A stretch of DNA of 64,000 nt from Croceicoccus ponticola (lineage in GTDB: Bacteria; Pseudomonadota; Alphaproteobacteria; Sphingomonadales; Sphingomonadaceae), in the NCBI RefSeq assembly GCF_004004515.1, contig NZ_RXOL01000001.1, forward strand, positions 372,001 to 436,000, in the 5' to 3' direction. Shown in pieces: positions 57,376 through 64,000 of this stretch. The notes under the pieces were generated by a model. That model saw only the letters and a list, made by a program, of their open reading frames with translations, searched no databases and was not told the origin of the DNA. A program made the position numbers and the translations under genes. Position 1 is the stretch's first letter; each line of letters begins with the position of its first letter.

Positions 57376-58116
57376 ATGATCGAACATGCCATCCTGTTGA
57401 GCGCCGGGCAGGGCTCGCGCCTGCTGCCGCTGACCGCCGAACGCCCGAAATGCCTGATCGACTTTTCCGGTCGTTCGCTGATCGCCTGGCAGATCGAAAT
57501 GTTGGCCCGTGGCGGGGTAAAACGGATCGATGTCGTCACCGGGTTCATGACCGACATGGTAGAAGAACACCTATCCGCGATCCACGATCCACGCGTTGAG
57601 GTGCGCTGCCACTTCAACCCGTTCTTCAAGGTCGCCGACAACCTGGGATCATGCTGGATCGTGCGCGAAGAAATGCGCGGCGATTTCCTCATCCTCAACG
57701 GCGACACGCTGATATCCGAAGACATCGTGAATCGGGTTCAGGCGGGTTCAGACTGGCCGATTGCGGTGACGGTGGACGTAAAAGCCGCCTATGACAGCGA
57801 CGACATGAAGGTGTCGCGTGAGGGAGACGGGCGGCTGGTGCGCATCGGCAAGACCCTGACCGCCGATGTCAGCAACGCCGAATCGATTGGCTTTCTCGCC
57901 TTTCGCGGAGAGGGCGTCGACTTGTTCCGCGAAGCCGTGCGCCAGACGATGCGGACGCCCGACGGCGTGAACCACTGGTATCTGAAGGTGATCGACATGA
58001 TCGCCGACACGGGGAAAGTCGGCACCGTATTCATCGAAGGGATGGACTGGGCCGAAGTCGACTTCCTCAACGATATCGAGATCGCAACGGAACTTACCGA
58101 CCGCTGGGTTGGGTGA
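57376..58116 (+). CDS. Nucleotidyltransferase (LicC/phosphocholine cytidylyltransferase-like)
   Basis: A 246-residue Rossmann-like nucleotidyltransferase. The signature LLSAGQGSRLLPLTAERPKCLI opens the protein, DFLILNGDTLI gives the metal-binding Asp, and GMDWAEVDFLNDIEIA closes the active site. The pattern is closest to LicC-like cytidylyltransferases that make CDP-choline or related CDP-alcohols; hexose-1-phosphate specificity is also possible. AAAGGT precedes ATG 57376. Its 3' end overlaps the opposing transferase gene by 23 nt. It may provide the CDP-polyol for that gene. Confidence 0.85.
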   Translation: MIEHAILLSAGQGSRLLPLTAERPKCLIDFSGRSLIAWQIEMLARGGVKRIDVVTGFMTDMVEEHLSAIHDPRVEVRCHFNPFFKVADNLGSCWIVREEMRGDFLILNGDTLISEDIVNRVQAGSDWPIAVTVDVKAAYDSDDMKVSREGDGRLVRIGKTLTADVSNAESIGFLAFRGEGVDLFREAVRQTMRTPDGVNHWYLKVIDMIADTGKVGTVFIEGMDWAEVDFLNDIEIATELTDRWVG

Positions 58117-59212
58117 CGTTCGCCAAGATGCTTTCGACCGCGATCGCGATTTTGTCGAGTTGGTCCGGCGCCAGCCGATCGCCGGCAAACGCATGGGCTG
58201 ACCCCGTTTCCTGCTCTGCGCGATAGGCAGGAAAAGTCCGGATCGCATCGTCGATGGCGGGGATCAGCGGCGCATCAAGCCCGATGACCGGTCCGAATTT
58301 CCACATCGCGTAGTCGGGATTCCCGAGCCAGTCGGTATCCCCCTGTCGCAAGAACAGGCACGGTCTTGGCCGCATGATGAATTCGTAGACCTGGCTGCTG
58401 ACGTCGCCGATATAAAGATCGCTTGTCCGCGCGTAGGTCATGTCGCAGGATAAATCCGAACCGAAGTCCACGATGACCCGCTCACACGAACGGCTTTCCA
58501 TGCGCTTGCGCACGGCGGCGTCCAGCTTTTCCGCCAAACGGATGTGGGGAGCAAGCACCAGATTGTACCGGGGATCACGCTCGATCTCGTCGATCAGCCG
58601 GTCAGCGACCTGATGAAACGTGCCGAGCCGCTCGGAAAAATGCGGGTTGTAGAAAACCGTCGGCAAGCTGTTCGAAAACCTTCTTTCCGGCTCGACTGTC
58701 GAAGTCAGTGTCGCGACCTTGACCCCGCCGACCGCGTGGACCCGCGTATCGGGGCAAAGGCCCATCATGACGACCCGCTGGCGATCCTTTTCGCCCGCCG
58801 TCAGGATCTCATCGAACCGTTTCAGCCGGGGTTCAAAGCCTTTCGCCCCATCTCCCGCACCATGCGGGATGTGCAGGAAACGCGGGCACTTTCCAGGCAG
58901 GCGGGTGAGAATGGTGCTGGTTCGTTCGGCTGAAAGCAGCGCATCAGCATCCCGCAACTTTCGCGCCCACCAGAGCAGGCGGAAGCGTTTTCCCCGGACC
59001 CATCGTTCGATGGCATAGGGCAGCTTCATGATCACGATGGGCGGGACGGGCAACTTCAGCCTAGTCGCGAGCATTTCGATGAATTCGCGATGTTCGCGGT
59101 CCGGCACGAATATCTTCGGCTTCACCAATCCCCGTTCGTGCAACTTCATCACCAATGGAATGAAGTGTGGAAGCTGGTGCTTGCCCCCGATCGCAACGAC
59201 ATTCAGGCGCAT
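58094..59212 (-). CDS. CDP-glycerol glycerophosphotransferase-like transferase
   Basis: A 372-residue GT-B-like protein. The C-terminal half has VFYNPHFSERLGTFHQVADRLI, LAPHIRLAEKLD and the conserved SDLYIGDVSSQVYEF followed by PRPCLFL, patterns of TagB/TagF glycerophosphotransferases. It may transfer a phospho-polyol from a CDP donor to a lipid or glycan. ATG 59212 begins MRLNVVAIGGKHQLPHF, 2 nt after the HIT stop; the frame to 59308 has no family sequence. Third gene of the operon CDP-alcohol transferase, HIT, this gene. Confidence 0.78.
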   Translation of the reverse strand: MRLNVVAIGGKHQLPHFIPLVMKLHERGLVKPKIFVPDREHREFIEMLATRLKLPVPPIVIMKLPYAIERWVRGKRFRLLWWARKLRDADALLSAERTSTILTRLPGKCPRFLHIPHGAGDGAKGFEPRLKRFDEILTAGEKDRQRVVMMGLCPDTRVHAVGGVKVATLTSTVEPERRFSNSLPTVFYNPHFSERLGTFHQVADRLIDEIERDPRYNLVLAPHIRLAEKLDAAVRKRMESRSCERVIVDFGSDLSCDMTYARTSDLYIGDVSSQVYEFIMRPRPCLFLRQGDTDWLGNPDYAMWKFGPVIGLDAPLIPAIDDAIRTFPAYRAEQETGSAHAFAGDRLAPDQLDKIAIAVESILANVTQPSGR

Positions 59213-59214
59213 GG

Positions 59215-59643
59215 TCAGGCAAGTTTTTCCGACATGGCCGACACCAGCGCGTGGAGTGTGGATGGTTCGGGCACGACGGAGGTGCCGAGCGCGGGTATGC
59301 CCGGCCACCCGGCATCTTCGAATTCCACACCGTCGAAAGTGCGGCTGCCTTCGTACCGGGGGATGACGTGATAATGGACATGCGGATCGACCATCATCAG
59401 CATGAGGTAGTTGATCTTCGCATAGCCGACAAAGCTCGTCATAGCCGTTTCGATGGCGGTCACGACCTGCTTGAGTTCGGCAAAGGCGGCGTCGGGCAGG
59501 GCATGAAATTCGGTAGCATCCGATTTTGCCGCCAAAACCATGCTGCCAAGCGTGGGTTGTGCGGGGCGAAGCAGGATGACCCAGTGCTCGTATTCGCGCA
59601 ACAGTGTCGCGGGATAGCCGAATTTCCGGATCGTTTCGTTCAA
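59215..59643 (-). CDS. HIT-family nucleotide hydrolase/transferase
   Basis: A 142-residue histidine-triad protein. The triad HVHYHVIPRYEGS is at about residues 88-100; upstream is WVILLRPAQPTLGSMVLAAK. HIT proteins cleave or exchange nucleotide-phosphate bonds, for example CDP-alcohols or dinucleotides. The start is TTG 59643, overlapping the upstream stop (TTGA) with GGAGAAGG ahead, which gives the right length; the frame to 59754 reads into the neighbour. Placed between two CDP-polyol-type enzymes, it may recycle or salvage activated intermediates (inference). Confidence 0.87.
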   Translation of the reverse strand: MNETIRKFGYPATLLREYEHWVILLRPAQPTLGSMVLAAKSDATEFHALPDAAFAELKQVVTAIETAMTSFVGYAKINYLMLMMVDPHVHYHVIPRYEGSRTFDGVEFEDAGWPGIPALGTSVVPEPSTLHALVSAMSEKLA

Positions 59644-60776
59644 GCGCCTTCTCCTGCCAGCCAACTGGTCAGGTGGCCGCCCCCCCGCTTGCGGGCGGTC
59701 TCCGCCTGCACCAGTTGCACCATGTGCACGATCAGGGAAATTACAGTCCACCATGCCACCGCGATGATCCCGATATCGGGCCGCGCGAAAAGCATCGAGA
59801 CGAACAGGATCACCATGTTCGGATTGCGCCTTGCGGTGATCAGCCGGAACCAGCTGTCGAACGGCCGCCAGACATGAATGTGCATCTGGTCGTTACGAGC
59901 CATGAAAGCGCCCTCGATCAATCGCTGCACGACATAGCCGCCCTGAATCGCAAGTTGCACCAGCCAGAATGTCTGGCCGGACAGACCAAGTCCCCAGTAT
60001 GTCAGCCCTATCGCCCAGAACCACCACCAGAACGGCGGATGCACAAGGTCCATACCGTGGTCGAGCACATTGCCAAGCTTGCTGGATGTGATGGTGCAGC
60101 GGGCCAGCTTTCCGTCCACGGTATCGAACACCATGAACACGAGCCCCATCGCCATGCCCAACCAATAATGGCCATAGGCAAAAGCGAAAGTGGCCGCCAC
60201 GCACATGATCGCGCCAACGACGGTGATCATGTTCGGCGTGATCCGCAGTTTCGCCGCGATGCGGGTCAGAACGAACGCCCATTCCGGCCAAAGGTATTTT
60301 GTCAGCAGGTCGGTGACGCCCTTGTAGGCGCCCGAATAGCTGTCCCGTTCGATCTGCCGCACAGTGTCAGGGGTCAAGGCCATGAGGAAGGGCGTGTTCC
60401 GCTTGCGCAGCTGCTTGTCCTCGATCATCGGGCCATCTTCGAAACGCACCACCGTGAAGGCGGCGCCATCGGACGGGGCGCGGCGCGTTTCCATTGCGTG
60501 GCGCACATCCTGCGCGCTGGCCGCATCGACCGCGTGAGCGAGTGCGGGGACACCGCCCACGGTCACCATAAGGCGCGGGTTCGCGACGATATGGCGGAAC
60601 CATAGCGGATCGAAGGCGAAATCCGCATTGGCGAGGATGACGGGGCCAACGCTTTCTGTCGGCAGGCCTTGGGCCTTGGCAAGCCGTCCCGTGCGCTCCG
60701 CCATGGTCAGCCCCCACAGCTTCGTCGGGTTATCGCCGACAGAAACCACGGCAGGGATGTTGTGTTCATTTTCCAT
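59640..60776 (-). CDS. CDP-alcohol phosphatidyltransferase with extra N-terminal domain (DIPP-synthase-like)
   Basis: About 378 residues. The C-terminal half is a CDP-alcohol phosphotransferase with the full motif DTVDGKLARCTI ... LGNVLDHGMD (D-x2-DG-x2-AR-x8-G-x3-D-x3-D) and several transmembrane helices. The preceding segment RDSYSGAYKGVTDLLTKYLWP resembles di-myo-inositol-phosphate-phosphate synthase-type enzymes. Residues 1-165 form an extra soluble domain (NPTKLWGLTMAER ... VILANADFAFDP) that may be a degenerate nucleotidyltransferase. ATG 60776 is the likely start. Product: a phospho-diester of a polyol or lipid (inference). First gene of a three-gene operon. Confidence 0.85.
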   Translation of the reverse strand: MENEHNIPAVVSVGDNPTKLWGLTMAERTGRLAKAQGLPTESVGPVILANADFAFDPLWFRHIVANPRLMVTVGGVPALAHAVDAASAQDVRHAMETRRAPSDGAAFTVVRFEDGPMIEDKQLRKRNTPFLMALTPDTVRQIERDSYSGAYKGVTDLLTKYLWPEWAFVLTRIAAKLRITPNMITVVGAIMCVAATFAFAYGHYWLGMAMGLVFMVFDTVDGKLARCTITSSKLGNVLDHGMDLVHPPFWWWFWAIGLTYWGLGLSGQTFWLVQLAIQGGYVVQRLIEGAFMARNDQMHIHVWRPFDSWFRLITARRNPNMVILFVSMLFARPDIGIIAVAWWTVISLIVHMVQLVQAETARKRGGGHLTSWLAGEGA

Positions 60777-60892
60777 TGGCTCGCGCTTAGGCACCCGCAT
60801 GGCGACTCGCAACTTTGAAAGGTGGTCGAGACCCGGGAAAAAGGCGCAAGCGATGCTGGGCCGAACCGGCTGAGGCCGCTAGGATGGCGGTT

Positions 60893-61669
60893 ATGGAACA
60901 AACAGACTTGTCCGCGATGACCGCACTCGTGCTCGCCGGGGTCCGCCCGAGTGGCGATCCCTTTGCCGAACGTCAGGGGGTCATCCACAAGGGGCTGATC
61001 GTGGTCGCGGGCAAACCGATCCTAACGCGAGTCTGCGATGCGTTGCACGATGCGGGCGTGGGGCGGGTCGTGGTGGCGACAAATTGCGACGATGTCGCCG
61101 CGCTCGCCCGTGCCAACGGGGCGGACGTCACGCCCGCGCAAAGCGGCCCCAGCGCGACCGTCGGTGCGGCGCTTGTTGCCTTCGGTGCGCCGCTGTTGGT
61201 GACGACCGCCGATCACGCCCTGTTGCAAGGGGCATGGGTCCGCGATTTCGTGGCAGACGCCGCGGGGGAAGGGGATGTTTCGATCCTGCTGGCCAGTCGT
61301 GACGTAGTCGAAAGGGATGTGCCCGGCACGCAGCGGACGTGGATGCGGTTGGCCGATGGACACTGGACGGGCTGCAACTTGTTCCTGTTGCGGACCGAGG
61401 CTGCGGGACGGGGGATCGCGATGTGGAGCGAGGTCGAAGCGAACCGCAAGCGCCCGTTCCGCATGGCATCCCGCCTCGGCTGGGGGACGTTGGTCCGCTT
61501 CGTGCTCGGCAGGTTGTCGATCAAGGCGATGGTCGCGCGCATCGGGCGACAGGCCGGGATCGATGCACGCATCGTCGCCGCGCGCGATGGAAGGGTGGCG
61601 GTCGATGTCGACAAGGAAGCCGACCTGGACCTGGTGCGTCGCCTGATGCAGTCCGAAGGGCGTGCGTAG
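60893..61669 (+). CDS. MobA-like nucleotidyltransferase
   Basis: A 258-residue NTP transferase: ALVLAGVRPSGDPFAERQG (modified LAGGxGxRxG motif), VIHKGLIVVAGKPILTRV with the lysine, and LLVTTADHALL for the metal Asp. Resembles the MobA/cytidylyltransferase class; the linkage suggests it activates a polyol or sugar phosphate. ATG 60893 is chosen as AGGATGG is suitably spaced; 60884 is possible. Divergent from the CDP-alcohol transferase and immediately followed by an SDR gene whose ATG abuts its stop. Confidence 0.8.
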   Translation: MEQTDLSAMTALVLAGVRPSGDPFAERQGVIHKGLIVVAGKPILTRVCDALHDAGVGRVVVATNCDDVAALARANGADVTPAQSGPSATVGAALVAFGAPLLVTTADHALLQGAWVRDFVADAAGEGDVSILLASRDVVERDVPGTQRTWMRLADGHWTGCNLFLLRTEAAGRGIAMWSEVEANRKRPFRMASRLGWGTLVRFVLGRLSIKAMVARIGRQAGIDARIVAARDGRVAVDVDKEADLDLVRRLMQSEGRA

Positions 61670-62386
61670 ATGCGCTGCGCGGTTTTCGGGGCCGGTGGCG
61701 GGATCGGCGCGGCGCTGGTCGCAAGGCTTGAGGCGAGGGATGATGTGTCGGTCGTCTATTCCGGCTCTCGTTCACAGGCGGTGCCGGACAGCGGCAAGCG
61801 CCGTTCGTTTCGCTTTGACCTGACCAATGAAGCCTCGATCGCCGATGCGGCGGAAACGATGGTCCGGAATGGTCCGCTCGATCTGGTGATCGTGGCGACG
61901 GGGATACTTCAGGACGAACCTGCGATCAGGCCGGAACGGACGTGGAGCGCGATCGATCCCGATGCCATGGCGCGGGTCTTTGCGATCAATGCGACCGGCC
62001 CCGCTGTCGTTGCCAAGCACATGCTGCCGCGACTGTCGCGCGAAGGGGCGGCGAAATTCGCGGTGCTTTCGGCGCGGGTCGGGTCGATCGGCGATAACCG
62101 CCTTGGCGGCTGGCACGCCTATCGCGCGTCAAAGGCAGCGCTCAATATGCTGGTCCGGAACTTCGCGATTGAACTGGGCCGTCGCAATCCCGGCGCGTTG
62201 GCCGTGGTTCTGCACCCCGGAACGGTCGACACTTCGCTGTCGGCGCCGTTCCAAGCCAATGTCGGACCCGAAAAACTGTTCGATGCCGATCGGGCGGCGA
62301 TGCAATTGCTGAACGTTCTGGAAAGCCTGAGCCCCGCGCAGAGCGGTAGCTTCTTTGCCTGGGACGGCAGTCCGATCCCCTGGTGA
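61670..62386 (+). CDS. Short-chain dehydrogenase/reductase
   Basis: A 238-residue SDR. The nucleotide motif is VFGAGGGIGAALVARL, the NNAG-equivalent is IVATGILQ, and the catalytic Tyr-x3-Lys is in HAYRASKAALNML; NPGALAVVLHPGTVDT lies after it. It resembles C-factor/CsgA-like SDRs. Its ATG directly follows the TAG of the nucleotidyltransferase, so the two are co-translated; it may oxidise or reduce the polyol precursor. A hairpin (62391-62423) lies downstream. Confidence 0.87.
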   Translation: MRCAVFGAGGGIGAALVARLEARDDVSVVYSGSRSQAVPDSGKRRSFRFDLTNEASIADAAETMVRNGPLDLVIVATGILQDEPAIRPERTWSAIDPDAMARVFAINATGPAVVAKHMLPRLSREGAAKFAVLSARVGSIGDNRLGGWHAYRASKAALNMLVRNFAIELGRRNPGALAVVLHPGTVDTSLSAPFQANVGPEKLFDADRAAMQLLNVLESLSPAQSGSFFAWDGSPIPW

Positions 62387-62390
62387 CCGA

Positions 62391-62423
62391 TGCGGGACCC
62401 GCGCATATGGCGCAGGTCCCGCA
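62391..62423. terminator. Hairpin between the SDR gene and rne
   Basis: TGCGGGACC (62391-62399) pairs with GGTCCCGCA (62415-62423) and the 15-nt loop can extend the stem. No T-run follows directly, so termination is possible but not clear. Confidence 0.45.
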
Positions 62424-62449
62424 GTCGATCTCATTTCACCGTCGTGGGA

Positions 62450-64000
62450 TCAGGCGCCGAACGTACGCTGCCACCAGCCGCGGCGCGGTTCGCCGGTGCC
62501 GTCTTCGCTTTCGGCTTCCGATGCCTTGGCGGCTTCCGATGCCTTAGCGGCAACCGGTGCTTTGTCCGCTTTTGGCGCGACTTCGGCTACAGGAGCCTTG
62601 ACGACGATATCGTCAGTCGTGGCGACAGGTTCGCCGGCTGCGGGCGTCTCAGTGACCACAGGTGCTTCATCGGCAACCGCGTCGGCTTTCGGCTCTGCCT
62701 TCTTGCGCGTGCGGCGCTTCTTCGGCTTGGGCTCGCCATCCTCTGCCGCTGCCGGTTCGGCAGTCGCTTCTTCTGCGTGCGCGGGTTCGGGAGGCGCCGC
62801 ATCTAACGGCGCCGCATCCTCGGACGTCGCGCCGGTGGCTTCTGCGTCGACCTTCTTGCGGCGCGTGCGACGCTTCTTGGGCTTTTCCTCACCTTCCGGA
62901 GCAGCCTCGTCCGAGGCAGCTTCCACTGCCGGGGCTTCGTTCGCCACGGCCGTTTCTGCGACCGAAGTCCCAGAACTCTTGGCCACAGGCGCCACTGCCG
63001 CTTCTTCGGCCTGCTCGCTTTCGCCTTCGCCGTCAGCGCCGCTTTCGGCAGCGTTGTCATCGGGCTTGCGACGACGGCGGCGACGGCGCTTCTTGGGCGC
63101 GCCTTCATCCGCTTCGTCGGTTACGCTCTCGGCCAGCACAGGCTCGGCAGGCTCGTTCGCAGCGCTGTCATCGTCAGTCCGGTCTTCGGTCCGATCGTCG
63201 CCATCGTAGCCATCGTCGTCATCAGACTCGGTGCCATTTTCGTCCGACCCGCCGTTTTCAGAACCGTCTTCCTGATCGCGCGTGCGGTTGCGGCGACCGC
63301 CCCGACGGCGACGGCGACGTTTGCGGCGCGGCTGACCGTCCTCGTCCAGATCCGAACCAGCTCCCGGTCCCGCATCGGCGCCTGCTGCAGCACCTTGGCG
63401 AGCACCTTGTGCAGGGCTGCGCGTTTCTTCCTGCTCTTCCTCTTCTTCGAAGTCCTCGTCTTCTTCTTCGTCCATGGACGTGTCGTCGTTGTCGTAGTCG
63501 TGGACGAGTTCGAACTTCGGCGCATTCGTGGGCTTGGGACCTGACGAACCGACGCGCATTTTCGCGCCTTCGTTTTCACCTTCGGGGACCACTTCGACGA
63601 TGACGCCGTAACGGTGTTCGATTTCGGCAAGGTCAGCGCGCTTCGAATTCAGCAAGTAGATCGCCGCTTCGGTGCTGGCGAACAGCGAGATGACCGTGCC
63701 CTTGCCCTTGGCCGCTTCGTCTTCGATCAGGCGCAGCGCCGACAGGCCGGCGCTGGATGCCGTGCGGACAAGCCCCGTGCCGTCGCAGTGCGGACATTCG
63801 CGGGTGGTCGCTTCCAGCACGCCGGTGCGCAGGCGCTGACGGCTCATTTCCATGAGGCCAAAGCCAGAAATGCGACCGACCTGAATGCGGGCGCGATCGT
63901 TCTTCAGCGCGTCCTTCATGCACTTCTCGACCTTACGGATCGAGGAGTTGTTCTCCATGTCGATGAAGTCGATGACGACAAGCCCGGCCATGTCGCGAAG
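62450..64000 (-). CDS. rne: Ribonuclease E, C-terminal part (cut by window edge)
   Basis: The last 516 or so codons are visible; the N-terminus lies beyond the right edge. The visible catalytic end includes GLVVIDFIDMENNSS, RTGVLEATTRECPHCDGTGL (the CPHC Zn-link) and the small domain. From about 170 residues in, the chain is disordered: an acidic block (TSMDEEEDEDFEEEEEQEE), an arginine-rich RNA-binding stretch (PRRKRRRRRRGGRRNR), further KKRRRRRRRK and KKRRTRRKK blocks separated by Ala/Glu/Pro-rich linkers, and a C-terminal RRGWWQRTFGA tail. RNase E initiates mRNA decay and rRNA processing and scaffolds the degradosome. Confidence 0.95.
   Translation of the reverse strand, partial: LRDMAGLVVIDFIDMENNSSIRKVEKCMKDALKNDRARIQVGRISGFGLMEMSRQRLRTGVLEATTRECPHCDGTGLVRTASSAGLSALRLIEDEAAKGKGTVISLFASTEAAIYLLNSKRADLAEIEHRYGVIVEVVPEGENEGAKMRVGSSGPKPTNAPKFELVHDYDNDDTSMDEEEDEDFEEEEEQEETRSPAQGARQGAAAGADAGPGAGSDLDEDGQPRRKRRRRRRGGRRNRTRDQEDGSENGGSDENGTESDDDDGYDGDDRTEDRTDDDSAANEPAEPVLAESVTDEADEGAPKKRRRRRRRKPDDNAAESGADGEGESEQAEEAAVAPVAKSSGTSVAETAVANEAPAVEAASDEAAPEGEEKPKKRRTRRKKVDAEATGATSEDAAPLDAAPPEPAHAEEATAEPAAAEDGEPKPKKRRTRKKAEPKADAVADEAPVVTETPAAGEPVATTDDIVVKAPVAEVAPKADKAPVAAKASEAAKASEAESEDGTGEPRRGWWQRTFGA

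Noticed and set aside
62355-63209. 284-codon Ser/Ala-rich open frame on the plus strand opposite rne
   Set aside because: Mirror of the Ala/Glu/Lys-rich RNase E tail; no start signal or known motif.

Overview
The window is about 64 kb of high-GC alphaproteobacterial chromosome. Everything points to Sphingomonadales, probably the Erythrobacteraceae/Sphingomonadaceae side. The evidence is an argJ-secA neighbourhood, a TonB-dependent receptor paired with a lipoprotein, a 180-kDa-class NAD-glutamate dehydrogenase, class I aldolase in a tkt-gap-pgk-fba operon, a DUF2842 gene, a zapA-6S RNA-5-formyl-THF cyclo-ligase block, and exosortase-A-type ligase and decarboxylase genes. Many starts are GTG or TTG and many neighbours overlap by 4 nt. 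The backbone is mostly housekeeping. I saw no insertion sequence, prophage or CRISPR array.

Layout. 0-4.9 kb: argJ start (partial), a small exported protein in front of secA, secA, a PhoB-like response regulator with a degenerate receiver, and a PRC-barrel gene. 4.9-14.1 kb: a lipoprotein/TonB-receptor operon, a divergent small TPR-like protein, and ppk-ppx. Pho-box-like direct repeats precede both the lipoprotein operon and ppk, so this stretch looks like a phosphate-starvation island. 14.1-24.3 kb: csbD, tRNA-Asn, sdhE-mfd-nadK, recG, a membrane protein and otsBA (trehalose). 24.6-34.3 kb: NAD-glutamate dehydrogenase, a Rieske oxygenase with an NTF2-like protein, then a type III polyketide synthase, methyltransferase and flavoprotein cluster.

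34.3-47.9 kb: tRNA-Pro, thyA, tRNA-Asp, DUF2842, 5-FCL, 6S RNA, zapA and its coiled-coil partner, the glycolytic operon with an inserted MOSC gene, a lipoprotein, thiE, a coupled L,D-transpeptidase/M23 peptidase pair, and trxB. 47.9-51.9 kb: acyl carrier protein, AMP ligase and PLP decarboxylase of the exosortase-A type, without an exosortase in the window, followed by a broken AAA-like gene. 51.9-55.1 kb: pirin, zapE, thioesterase and sdhB. 55.2-62.4 kb: a set for activated polyols or phospho-head-groups (HAD phosphatase, flippase, two nucleotidyltransferases, CDP-glycerol-transferase-like protein, HIT protein, CDP-alcohol phosphatidyltransferase with an extra N-terminal domain, SDR). The window ends inside ribonuclease E.

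The most interesting points are the phospho-polyol surface-lipid cluster, the Pho-box-linked receptor/lipoprotein plus polyphosphate genes, a SecM-like arrangement in front of secA, and a frameshifted ATPase-like gene lacking Walker A next to the exosortase-type genes. All functions are inferred by reading the sequence; no database search was run.
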